7,391 nt of DNA from Chloroflexota bacterium (GCA_012800995.1 JAAZIH010000020.1:1-7391), one strand, 5' to 3'; counted from the first letter of the stretch, positions 1 to 6,470 are shown. Made by a program: numbers and translations. Notes: generated by a model not told the origin, from the letters alone.

Positions 1-690
1 ATAGTTTTCTTCACTGACTTCTTTGCCATCAATCAGATATATAGCATTTGTCGCGTATTGAAGCATGCGAGGGTCATGCGTGGCTACTAAGATGGTTTTG
101 CCTTCATTGCGAAGTTCTTTGAGTAAATCCATAATAATGGTGCCGCTGGTGGTATCCAGGTTACCAGTTGGTTCGTCAGCGAGAATCACATTGGGGTTGT
201 TAACCAGCGCGCGCGAAACAGCCACGCGTTGCTGTTGACCGCCGGAAAGTTCGGTGGGTTTGTGATGGACACGATCACCAAGCCCCATTTTTTGAAGTAA
301 GTCGAGCGCGCGTTTGGTGCGCTCGGCTTTTTTGATGCCACTAAATCGAAGCGGAAAGGCCACGTTTGCCACAGCGGTCATGCTGGTTATCAGATTAAAA
401 CTTTGAAAGATAAAACCAAGCTTTTCGCGCCGGTACTGGGCGAGTTGGTTTTCGTCCATTTGGTCAATCTGCTCTCCATCCACCACAATATGACCGGATG
501 TTGGCCAATCAAGTCCGCCAACAAGATAAAGCAGCGTGCTTTTTCCGGAACCAGAGGGTCCCATCAGGACGTTGAATGAGCCTTCTTCAAGTTGCAGGCT
601 GACGCCATCCAGCGCGCGCACTTCCTGATTGCCCATTTTGTATATTTTGTATAAATCGCTAACCTGAATGAATGCGTTTTCGCTCATCAT
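1..690 (-). CDS. ABC transporter ATP-binding protein, LolD/MacB type (3' end cut by window edge)
   Basis: This is the ATP-hydrolysing subunit of an ABC transporter acting at the cytoplasmic face of the membrane. The visible 230 codons contain every nucleotide-binding motif: Walker [10 protein letters not shown] (residues 44-52), Q-loop Gln96 in IFQSFN, signature LSGGQQQR (148-155), Walker [13 protein letters not shown] (168-179) and the switch His205 in ATHDPR. The sequence around these motifs matches the LolD/MacB/FtsE-like branch, which usually works with a FtsX/MacB-fold permease in export, lipoprotein release or mechanotransmission; the substrate cannot be told from this subunit. Family members are about 220-240 residues, so only a few C-terminal residues are probably missing. 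There are two adjacent ATG codons (690 and 687); a weak AGGGG at 692-696 fits the second better (4-base spacing). The gene starts 4 bases after the stop of the YIP1-like gene, so the two are co-transcribed and perhaps translationally coupled. The cognate permease is probably beyond the left edge. Confidence 0.93.
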   Translation of the reverse strand, partial: MMSENAFIQVSDLYKIYKMGNQEVRALDGVSLQLEEGSFNVLMGPSGSGKSTLLYLVGGLDWPTSGHIVVDGEQIDQMDENQLAQYRREKLGFIFQSFNLITSMTAVANVAFPLRFSGIKKAERTKRALDLLQKMGLGDRVHHKPTELSGGQQQRVAVSRALVNNPNVILADEPTGNLDTTSGTIIMDLLKELRNEGKTILVATHDPRMLQYATNAIYLIDGKEVSEENY

Positions 691-694
691 GCCC

Positions 695-1492
695 CTAAAA
701 ATACATGTTAAAACCGCTGCCAGACAGGCTGTTAAGATATTGTGAAATCATCGTTGGCATACCTTGTATCACAAGCATAATTAAGATAACCAACGTGACC
801 ACTCCAAGAGCTTTAGAGCGTTTAATGCCCGCTAAATACACACCGCCGATCAACAAAATGATGACGAACCAAAGCCAGTATGCGTCAATTTGCCCTAAGA
901 TACCTTTAACCAAAGCCAATCCCATTGATTTTGTTTCGCCAATAAGAGAGCCAAGCGCTGTGCCACTGGGGAGTTGCCTGCGGCTAAAAATGAGGATGAG
1001 TTCCACAATATGGCGAAAAGCCAGGGGAAGCATTGCCCATGCGACTATGTTGCTTGATTTGACTCGTGGGGCGCGGCTGCCCGCCAGGGTAAGCGCGAGG
1101 TATAAGACACTGCTAAAAACAAGCCAATTGAACCATATGCCAAGCAGTTTAGTGATGGTAGGAAAGAGATACATGAACGTGCCTGAAGTCATGTTCTGTT
1201 GGGCTTCCTGATATTTGGCAATTTGCTCTTCTGACCACCATTGTGAGTTTTCGGGCATACTCGCGCCCATTCGCGCGTTTTCGCGTTTTATTGGCGCGGC
1301 AGCGATGATAACCAATATGCTGAGAACCGAAATGATAAGTAAAGGAATGTGCCAAACTGCTTTTTCTTGTCGGAGGATTTTCTGAGTTGTGCTACGGGGC
1401 TTAAATAGCACACCTGGCACCCATGCCCATTGATTAACATCCTCAACCTTATTCGCTGTTTCGTTTATTACAACTGTTTCGCTTTCGCTCAT
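695..1492 (-). CDS. YIP1-family integral membrane protein
   Basis: This is a polytopic membrane protein of about 265 residues with a YIP1-like layout: a polar N-terminus of about 45 residues containing the typical 'W..GVLFKPRSTTQKILR' juncture (VLFKPR at 30-35), then about five hydrophobic segments. Counting from the upstream ATG at 1498, these lie near residues 50-69, 118-139, 150-170, 206-224 and 230-246, with a charged loop (about 71-115) between the first two. YIP1-domain proteins are known as membrane proteins of poorly defined function in bacteria. I assign the start to the ATG at 1492 rather than 1498, because the GGAG at 1500-1503 is 7 bases from the former and only 1 base from the latter. 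It is the first gene of a unit with the ABC ATPase 4 bases downstream, which suggests a role linked to that transporter, but this is inference. Family assignment rests on pattern recognition. Confidence 0.75.
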   Translation of the reverse strand: MSESETVVINETANKVEDVNQWAWVPGVLFKPRSTTQKILRQEKAVWHIPLLIISVLSILVIIAAAPIKRENARMGASMPENSQWWSEEQIAKYQEAQQNMTSGTFMYLFPTITKLLGIWFNWLVFSSVLYLALTLAGSRAPRVKSSNIVAWAMLPLAFRHIVELILIFSRRQLPSGTALGSLIGETKSMGLALVKGILGQIDAYWLWFVIILLIGGVYLAGIKRSKALGVVTLVILIMLVIQGMPTMISQYLNSLSGSGFNMYF

Positions 1493-1499
1493 TGGCATG

Positions 1500-1503
1500 C
1501 TCC
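1500..1503 (-). promoter_or_regulatory. Ribosome binding site that decides the YIP1-like gene start
   Basis: The minus strand reads GGAG here. It lies 7 bases before the ATG at 1492 and only 1 base before the in-frame ATG at 1498, so it supports the downstream start. Confidence 0.6.
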
Positions 1504-1505
1504 AA

Positions 1506-1522
1506 TACGGTTCTTAACCGTA
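1506..1522. repeat. 7-bp perfect inverted repeat (TACGGTT ctt AACCGTA) in the YIP1-like gene leader
   Basis: Two perfect 7-base arms flank a 3-base centre. The element lies just downstream of the predicted minus-strand transcription start and 2 bases upstream of the GGAG ribosome binding site. It could be an operator for a dimeric repressor, or an RNA hairpin that limits access to the ribosome binding site. It has no T-run in either direction, so it is not a terminator. Confidence 0.55.
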
Positions 1523-1562
1523 ATTAATAAGACGTTCTCCATCAGGTATTTGTTCCTCTCTG

Positions 1563-1590
1563 ATTATAGTCCTTTCTGAAATACTGATAA
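1563..1590 (-). promoter_or_regulatory. Putative sigma-70-type promoter for the YIP1-like/ABC unit
   Basis: On the minus strand a perfect TATAAT -10 (1563-1568) lies 16 bases downstream of TTATCA (1585-1590, 4 of 6 matches to TTGACA). Transcription would start near 1556 and give a leader of about 60 bases that contains the inverted repeat at 1506-1522. Position and consensus fit are good, but there is no experimental support. Confidence 0.5.
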
Positions 1591-1676
1591 ATCGGACTTT
1601 GGTTGTATTTTATTGATGGCTACTATCGGGTTGGAAAGAATTGGGGAAAAAGATAATGGTCTAAATGTGTAAAAAA

Positions 1677-1706
1677 TCAACACTCGAATTTAATCCAACT
1701 TATAAT
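1677..1706 (+). promoter_or_regulatory. Putative sigma-70-type promoter for tldD-tldE
   Basis: A perfect TATAAT -10 (1701-1706) lies 18 bases downstream of TCAACA (1677-1682, 4 of 6 matches to TTGACA). Transcription would start near 1713, about 32 bases before the tldD ATG, followed by the AAAGGAG ribosome binding site at 1731-1737. The surrounding stretch is A+T-rich, which raises the chance of a spurious -10. Confidence 0.5.
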
Positions 1707-1744
1707 TAATTTAACTGACACAAACCACAAAAAGGAGTTAGCTT

Positions 1745-3199
1745 ATGAGACGAAAACTTAAACAACAGATCAGCCAGCTCAAAGCCAAAGGCGTGACCTA
1801 TGCCGATGTACGCTGGTATCCCAATGAAAATCATAATATTCTTGTTATGCACAATGGCAACCTGAAAGCGCTTGGTGCCAGTTCGGAATCAGGCGCAGGC
1901 GTTCGCGTGCTCTACAAAGGCGCATGGGGTTTTTCTGCCGCTTCTGATCTTGCGGATCTCGATACGCTCTTTGATAAAGCGCTTGATAACGCTAAAGTTG
2001 CTTCTGAGCGAGTTACATTTCCCATTCGACTGGCAGAAAAAGATGCTATCCAGGACAGCTTCACCAGTCCTAATAAAATTGACCCCTTTGAAGTGCCACT
2101 GGGTGAAAAGGTGGACTTTCTCAGAAGACTTGACCAGGCTTTGGATCAACCGGGCGTGATGCAACGCGTGGCATTTTTAAAGTTCAGTAAACGTCAGCAG
2201 ATTTATATTGACTCTGAAGGTTCTGAAATTGAAAAAAATATCATTGACGTCTATCCACAAATCCGTGTCATGGGTCTGGATAAAGATGGTGGCATGCAGT
2301 CTCGTGCTTACCTGCCCGGGCGCACGGGTATGACCCGTGGCTGGGAGTCGATCGAGGCGGCGGATTTCTTTGGGAATGCTGAACGTATTGTCGAAGAGCT
2401 TAACGAAGTTCTTGTTGCTCCTGATTGTCCAAAGGGCAAAATGAGCGTCATCCTCATGCCCGATATCATGTTCCTGCAAGTTCATGAGACGATTGGACAC
2501 CCCTTGGAACTTGACCGCATCTTGGGTTATGAGCTCTCTTTCGCTGGTGGCTCTTTTGTGCGCCTTAAAGATTTTGGGAACTTACGTTACGGTTCGGAAA
2601 AACTAACCGTTCGTGCCAATGCCACCGAGCCAAACACGCCTGGTAGCTTTGGCTATGATGATGACGGTGTTCCCGCGCAGGACAATTTGCTTATAGACAA
2701 AGGCATTTTGGTTGGCGCGATTACTGGCCGCCAAATGGTGGAAGAAGCGAACGCCACCGCAAGAAAAATCATCTTTGAAGGATCGAGTGGCGCCAATCGC
2801 GCCAGTGCTTTCTATCGCGTTCCCATTGAGCGCATGACCAATATCAATGTTGACCCCGGCACAGATGGTAATTTGGAAGATATCATCGCCAATACCGAAC
2901 GTGGCATTGTACTGGATGGTGATAAGAGCTGGTCGATTGGTTCTAACCGTGAGCAATTCCACTTTGCCAATCATATCGGATGGATGGTTGAGGATGGCAA
3001 GCGCACGCATGTGGTCAAGAACCCGACTTATCGGGGCGAGACGGTGCCGTTCTACAATTCGCTTAGCGCGGTTGGTGACGAAAGCACCTGGCATGTGCAT
3101 TACGTGGATAACTGTGGCAAAGGTCAACCCAGTCAAATCATGGAGCTTGGTCATGGCGTGCCGATTTGTAAATTTGATGATGTTATCGTAGGAGATTAA
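1745..3199 (+). CDS. tldD: TldD metalloprotease subunit (HExxxH)
   Basis: This is the catalytic subunit of the cytoplasmic TldD/TldE zinc protease. In characterised bacteria that protease trims unfolded peptides through a narrow channel and takes part in microcin B17 maturation and CcdA antitoxin turnover. The 484-residue length is typical. The zinc motif HETIGH is at residues 247-252, followed by the usual PLELD. A Cys near the C-terminus (Cys457, in NCGKGQP) matches the third metal ligand described for E. coli TldD. Other family landmarks are SFGYDDDGVPAQ and the downstream GxxxGAITGRQ-like stretch. The start is supported by AAAGGAG at 1731-1737, with 7 bases to the ATG. The stop is one base before tldE, and the tldE ribosome binding site lies inside the last codons of this gene, so the two subunits are made together. 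The natural substrate in this organism is not evident. Confidence 0.95.
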   Translation: MRRKLKQQISQLKAKGVTYADVRWYPNENHNILVMHNGNLKALGASSESGAGVRVLYKGAWGFSAASDLADLDTLFDKALDNAKVASERVTFPIRLAEKDAIQDSFTSPNKIDPFEVPLGEKVDFLRRLDQALDQPGVMQRVAFLKFSKRQQIYIDSEGSEIEKNIIDVYPQIRVMGLDKDGGMQSRAYLPGRTGMTRGWESIEAADFFGNAERIVEELNEVLVAPDCPKGKMSVILMPDIMFLQVHETIGHPLELDRILGYELSFAGGSFVRLKDFGNLRYGSEKLTVRANATEPNTPGSFGYDDDGVPAQDNLLIDKGILVGAITGRQMVEEANATARKIIFEGSSGANRASAFYRVPIERMTNINVDPGTDGNLEDIIANTERGIVLDGDKSWSIGSNREQFHFANHIGWMVEDGKRTHVVKNPTYRGETVPFYNSLSAVGDESTWHVHYVDNCGKGQPSQIMELGHGVPICKFDDVIVGD

Positions 3200-3200
3200 G

Positions 3201-4586
3201 ATGAAAAGCAAAGTGATAGAACTACTGAAAACTTTACGCGATTATGCGATTTCCAAAGGCATTCGTTTGGCGATTGATTACCATCAGGAGGACAGCTATT
3301 TGATGCGCTTTGCCAACTCGGCGATATCGCTCAATACCAACGAGCGCCTTACGCGCCTTGATCTCGTCGCTTATGATGGCAGAAAGCGCGCGGAATTCCA
3401 GATGATTGCCGACCCCAACGACCTTGAAAGTATTAAAAACGCGATTGATACCGTGGGTGAGATGGTCAAACATGCCGCGCCTTTGAACTATGATCCCACC
3501 TTTCCGGTATATCACCAGGACGTTACTGATGAACGCGCTTATTGCTCCAATTTGGCGAAGTTGAGTAATGCCGAGCGACTGGCGTATTTCAACATCGTTG
3601 CTGGGGATTTGGAAAGCGATGACATCAAACTATCCGGTAATTTCGCGGATGGCAAAACGATTAATGCTCAAATCAGTACTGAAACCGACCATGTGCAATA
3701 TTTCGCGAGCACGGACGCGCAAATTCTGGTTGTTTTGAGCTCTTTGAGCCTCAAGTGGGAAGTCAACGCTGAACAAAGCGCCCAGCGTAAACGCGACCTT
3801 GATCCGCAAGGTATGCACGAGCAATTAGCCCTGTTGGTGAAGTATTACAAAGAAGCTGAAGCGGTGCAATTGCCGGTGGGAAAGTATAAAGTGATCTTTG
3901 GTCCCGCCGCTGTGGGTGAGGTGATGAATATGATGGTCGGCTATGCCATGAGCGGGGGCATGTTCAAGCTGGGCTATTCTTTCCTGTCGCCAGAAGCTAT
4001 TGGTAAGCAGGTTTTTTCTCCGAAACTGACCGTGCTTGATGATCCCAACCGACCAGAAGTATTTTGCCAGATTGCGGACGCGAATGGATTTATTCGCCAG
4101 CCCTTCAATTTTGTGGAGGAGGGTGTGTTTAAGGGCTTTGCCTGGGGACAAGACGCGGCAGATGAATACGGAGAAGAAGCAACGGGTCACAGTGTGCCAC
4201 ACTACAGCTTAGTGGTAAGCGTCGGCGATAAGCCTGTGGCGAGTCTAAAAGAGTTGCTTGAAATGCCGCGTGATGAGGACATTCTCTACATTCCCTACAT
4301 CCACTACATGAACATGGTCAATCCCAGCGCAGGGGTCTTTACCGGCTCCTCGCGCTTTGGCGCATTATATCTAAAAGCGGATGGTGCGGTGCAGGTGCCT
4401 TACAACGTGCGCCTGACCCAAAAATTTACAGATATGTTTGGCGAGTGTGTGGAATGGATGAGCGCGAAAGAGACCGTTTATAACGTTTCCAGTAGCTACA
4501 GCCGTCGCAACCCGGAAGCTTTGGTTATACCGAAGTATATTTGCGTGAAGGACATTGAGATTTCACACTCTAACCCATCGTATTAA
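3201..4586 (+). CDS. tldE: TldE/PmbA, non-catalytic partner of TldD
   Basis: This 461-residue protein belongs to the same PmbA/TldD superfamily and is the non-catalytic partner in the TldD/TldE heterodimer. An ungapped comparison with the upstream gene puts its VIFGPAAVGEVMNMMVGY (residues 231-248) against the TldD segment that ends in HETIGH. The zinc residues H, E and H are replaced by N243, M244 and Y248, which is the expected loss in TldE. Later landmarks include NPSAGVFTGSSRFGALY and a C-terminal IPKYICVKDIEIS strand. AGGAG at 3190-3194, inside the end of tldD, is 6 bases from the ATG, and the intergenic gap is one base, so a fixed subunit ratio by coupled translation is likely. Transcription ends at the hairpin about 20 bases after the stop. 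In known members this subunit is needed for activity although it binds no metal. Confidence 0.92.
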   Translation: MKSKVIELLKTLRDYAISKGIRLAIDYHQEDSYLMRFANSAISLNTNERLTRLDLVAYDGRKRAEFQMIADPNDLESIKNAIDTVGEMVKHAAPLNYDPTFPVYHQDVTDERAYCSNLAKLSNAERLAYFNIVAGDLESDDIKLSGNFADGKTINAQISTETDHVQYFASTDAQILVVLSSLSLKWEVNAEQSAQRKRDLDPQGMHEQLALLVKYYKEAEAVQLPVGKYKVIFGPAAVGEVMNMMVGYAMSGGMFKLGYSFLSPEAIGKQVFSPKLTVLDDPNRPEVFCQIADANGFIRQPFNFVEEGVFKGFAWGQDAADEYGEEATGHSVPHYSLVVSVGDKPVASLKELLEMPRDEDILYIPYIHYMNMVNPSAGVFTGSSRFGALYLKADGAVQVPYNVRLTQKFTDMFGECVEWMSAKETVYNVSSSYSRRNPEALVIPKYICVKDIEISHSNPSY

Positions 4587-4606
4587 TTTAAAAGTTGTTT
4601 AGACCC

Positions 4607-4636
4607 AAAAGCTCAGGTACCTTGCCTGGGCTTTTT
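4607..4636 (+). terminator. Rho-independent terminator of the tldD-tldE operon
   Basis: An 11-bp stem (AAAAGCTCAGG at 4607-4617 with CCTGGGCTTTT at 4625-4635, one G-U pair) encloses a 7-base loop and ends in a T-run at 4632-4636. The matching A-run before the stem means it could also work weakly on the minus strand. Confidence 0.85.
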
Positions 4637-4720
4637 AAATGATGGTATTTGGTGAAGTGATGGGGGAAAGGTGTTCAAAAAGAAACAGGCTAATTCTCTC
4701 GAAAGTTTTACATGTGTCTA

Positions 4721-4748
4721 TTGAGTTTTTAACGGATTGTGTTAAAAT
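4721..4748 (+). promoter_or_regulatory. Putative promoter of the 59-residue membrane protein gene
   Basis: TTGAGT (4721-4726, 4 of 6) and TAAAAT (4743-4748, 5 of 6) are separated by 16 bases. Transcription would start near 4755, giving a leader of about 45 bases before the AAGGAG site. The tldE terminator just upstream makes an independent promoter necessary. The stretch between that terminator and this promoter (4637-4720) shows nothing recognisable. Confidence 0.5.
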
Positions 4749-4800
4749 AGAGTTATCACATTAAGGCTTAGAAAAGCCATTTATTTCATAAGGAGAAAAA

Positions 4801-4980
4801 ATGAAACTCAATGCCCCAACCAAACTCACTTTCTTAATTTCTGTTATTTTGTTTGTTCTTGGTATCCTCTTCCGCGTTATTCCCTTCCTGGTTACTTTGC
4901 TTCCCTTCCCCATCGGAGACATTCTTTTGGCCGCTGCCTTCGTGCTCTTGGCCTTGGGAAATATCCTGAAAAATCTCTAA
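4801..4980 (+). CDS. Small two-helix membrane protein, 59 residues, unknown function
   Basis: I do not recognise a named family. The protein opens with a short positively charged segment (MKLNAPTK), then a hydrophobic helix (about residues 9-24), an Arg at 25, a Pro-rich turn region (P28, P35, P37) with Asp40, and a second hydrophobic stretch (about 41-56) that ends in NILKNL. It would sit in the cytoplasmic membrane; there is no cleavage site for a signal peptide. It is very probably a real gene. AAGGAG (4790-4795) is 5 bases from the ATG, a promoter-like pair lies upstream, and a strong terminator begins 16 bases after the stop. It forms a single-gene unit. Possible roles include a regulator or stabiliser of a larger membrane complex, or a toxin of type I systems. 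For the latter I see no antisense RNA signal beyond what chance would give, so no function is proposed. Confidence 0.78.
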   Translation: MKLNAPTKLTFLISVILFVLGILFRVIPFLVTLLPFPIGDILLAAAFVLLALGNILKNL

Positions 4981-4996
4981 ACAGAATAATTAAGAG

Positions 4997-5026
4997 AAAA
5001 AGTGCTGTGTGAGCAGCACTTTTTTT
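4997..5026. terminator. Strong intrinsic terminator, probably bidirectional
   Basis: A perfect 11-bp stem (AAAAAGTGCTG at 4997-5007 with CAGCACTTTTT at 5014-5024) has a 6-base loop and a seven-T run on the plus strand. Because five A precede the stem, the minus strand also has a T-run after the hairpin. It ends the 59-residue gene and could also stop transcripts from the convergent GH25 gene, which has no good terminator closer to its stop. Confidence 0.88.
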
Positions 5027-5032
5027 ATCCCC

Positions 5033-5050
5033 ATTCTGAAAATTCTGAAA
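5033..5050. repeat. Two tandem copies of ATTCTGAAA
   Basis: Two perfect 9-base copies lie end to end just after the terminator. This is probably a small slippage duplication in non-coding DNA; no role is suggested. Confidence 0.5.
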
Positions 5051-5152
5051 TGATACCCCCCAAAAAGCTTGCCTTTGACTGCAACAACGTTGCCATAAAC
5101 AGGAGAAATATCAAAAGAGCAGTTGGCACTCAGTTAATATTTAATGATGAAT

Positions 5153-5197
5153 CACGAAAAGACACATTAAAAGTAGCGATAATAGCACGAAAAGACA
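5153..5197. repeat. 12-base direct repeat CACGAAAAGACA, two copies 33 bases apart
   Basis: Perfect copies lie at 5153-5164 and 5186-5197. They sit in the 221-base stretch (5027-5247) between two convergent genes, where no gene is supported and no promoter is needed. The rest of that stretch holds only the small tandem repeat at 5033 and a weak hairpin near 5212-5231. The copies may be paired protein-binding sites or the trace of a small duplication. Confidence 0.55.
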
Positions 5198-5247
5198 TAA
5201 AGACGTTTGTCTAACCCCATTTGGCGGGTTGGAAAAGTACAGAATGA

Positions 5248-6396
5248 TTACTGAACTCTTTGCAGATATTGCGCGCCGCCATGTGCCCAAACTTCAGCGC
5301 CAGGAGCAATACGATACCAACTGCCGCGCTCCTCAAACACTTCAACGAGCTGGTTCTTGACCAGATTCCCAACTACCTGGTATTCCTTGCCTGGTCCAAC
5401 GCGGATGTACTGGGCGGGTACAATCACTCGCGCTACAAACAAAGGACTGATTTTGGCGCCACGCTGAGCCATACGGCGCAATAAACTTGCTTTGCCTTGC
5501 ACCCATATCGAGTCCTTTTCGTGCAATCGAAACCATCCGTCTTTCTCTTCAAATACCGTCACCACTTCACCCAACCGCAATCTGCCAATTATCGGTTCTG
5601 TACTACTGGGCCCGGTGTGTGTAGAGAGGATTAAAACCATGCACTGGGCTTGAAAAAGTCCTTGATTTTGTGTAAGCCTGTAAGGCTTCTCAGCATCCCC
5701 AGCTTGCACGATGTTTGAGGATTTTCCAAAATAAGCCGCGACGGCATTTTTGTCGCCATTCCAGCGGTTATAGTTCATATAGAAACTGTCCACGCCAATG
5801 CTCTTCCCCTTCTCTGTCGTTTGGTGGATGAGGTAGTTGCTTATGCCTTGTGGCAAGCGGGGTGGACCGGGATGTTCAGGCGTGTAATGCGGATAGGCCT
5901 GAAGTGTGAGATAATCAGCAATCCACCAATCCAAGGTTGGTAAGGCGGAAATGTCAAGAAAATTATTAATCCAATCCGGTTTAGAATAGACGATGGGCAG
6001 TCTTCCGGTTCGATTCTGGCAAATCTCAATGCTTTCACGGGTGATCTCGGTAATCATCTTTCGGTCAGCGCCATCCTCTACCAAAAGGCAAAGGGTAAGC
6101 CGATCATGTGACCAGTCGCTTTTAAAGCGCAGGATTTTGAAAAACGCATCCATTTGTTTTTGCGCATCTTCTGTGAAATAAAGCACATGATAAGCAATGC
6201 GGGCTACCCGGAGACGTTTCATTTCTTTCCAGTAGCGGTGAAAAAGAGGATCAACATAATCGCTGCCGATACTAGCCCGCGCGGCAATAAACGTAATGGG
6301 CTCTTCATGTTTCTTTACAGCCTTGAAGTCCATTTCGCGTCTGCCATCCGCGCTTGATTGCCATTTGCTGATATCAATTCCAAAAGCCCGTGTCAT
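5248..6396 (-). CDS. GH25-family (lysozyme-like) protein with two C-terminal SH3-like domains
   Basis: This 382-residue protein has an N-terminal GH25 barrel (about residues 4-225). GH25 enzymes are muramidases that cut the MurNAc-GlcNAc bond of peptidoglycan. Landmarks are GIDISKWQ (Asp8), FIAARASIGSDYVDP (36-50), YHVLYFTEDA (69-78), LLVED (104-108), PIVYSKPDWI (134-143), WWIADY (157-162) and YMNYNRWNGD (206-215). Two SH3-like wall-binding repeats follow (about 253-308 and 320-381). Each carries the V.VFEE..W.R core followed by a VW or WV motif. The usual DxE acid pair reads L105-x-E107, and the late Asp before the 'NxWNG' segment appears to be Asn208, so activity may be altered. I start at the ATG at 6396, because the fold begins there and TTGGAG precedes it by 4 bases. 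The open frame continues back to 6531, but into a terminator hairpin. There is no signal peptide. No clear promoter was found. Confidence 0.85.
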   Translation of the reverse strand: MTRAFGIDISKWQSSADGRREMDFKAVKKHEEPITFIAARASIGSDYVDPLFHRYWKEMKRLRVARIAYHVLYFTEDAQKQMDAFFKILRFKSDWSHDRLTLCLLVEDGADRKMITEITRESIEICQNRTGRLPIVYSKPDWINNFLDISALPTLDWWIADYLTLQAYPHYTPEHPGPPRLPQGISNYLIHQTTEKGKSIGVDSFYMNYNRWNGDKNAVAAYFGKSSNIVQAGDAEKPYRLTQNQGLFQAQCMVLILSTHTGPSSTEPIIGRLRLGEVVTVFEEKDGWFRLHEKDSIWVQGKASLLRRMAQRGAKISPLFVARVIVPAQYIRVGPGKEYQVVGNLVKNQLVEVFEERGSWYRIAPGAEVWAHGGAQYLQRVQ

Positions 6397-6441
6397 AACA
6401 CTCCAAACCCTCGGCAAGCATGCAGAAGGTGCATAGGATGG

Positions 6442-6470
6442 GGTGCAATTTGAGTGCCAGGGCTTGCACC
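6442..6470. repeat. Inverted repeat GGTGCAA / TTGCACC upstream of the GH25 gene
   Basis: Perfect 7-base arms at 6442-6448 and 6464-6470 are separated by 15 bases, so their centres lie 22 bases (about two helical turns) apart. The element lies 46-74 bases before the GH25 start, within the only stretch that can hold its promoter. An operator is possible, but I cannot place a convincing promoter beside it. Confidence 0.4.

Noticed and set aside
705..1211. A long plus-strand open frame opposite the YIP1-like gene.
   Set aside because: It is the antisense shadow of a membrane protein gene. The minus-strand reading has clear helices, a ribosome binding site and operon context; this one has none.
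1631..1657. A second possible promoter for tldD: TTGGAA and GATAAT.
   Set aside because: The spacer is only 15 bases, and the pair at 1677-1706 has a perfect -10 and lies closer to the gene.
2603..3211. A 202-codon minus-strand open frame inside tldD.
   Set aside because: The plus strand here carries conserved TldD sequence up to the C-terminal Cys motif, and the antisense frame shows no family pattern.
4801..4980. The small membrane protein as a type I toxin or holin for the GH25 protein.
   Set aside because: It is on the opposite strand and in a separate transcription unit from the GH25 gene. No antisense RNA promoter could be supported, and two hydrophobic helices alone do not establish either role.
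5002..5214. A 70-codon plus-strand open frame, or 54 codons from the ATG at 5050.
   Set aside because: It begins inside the terminator hairpin with GTG. Neither start has a ribosome binding site, the composition is Lys/Arg/Asn-rich without any recognisable pattern, and it lies directly after a terminator without a promoter.
5194..5231. Two weak hairpins on the minus strand after the GH25 stop (AACCC/GGGTT and AGAC/GTCT).
   Set aside because: The stems are only 4-5 bp, and there is no uninterrupted T-run directly after either one. They are too weak to call as a terminator.
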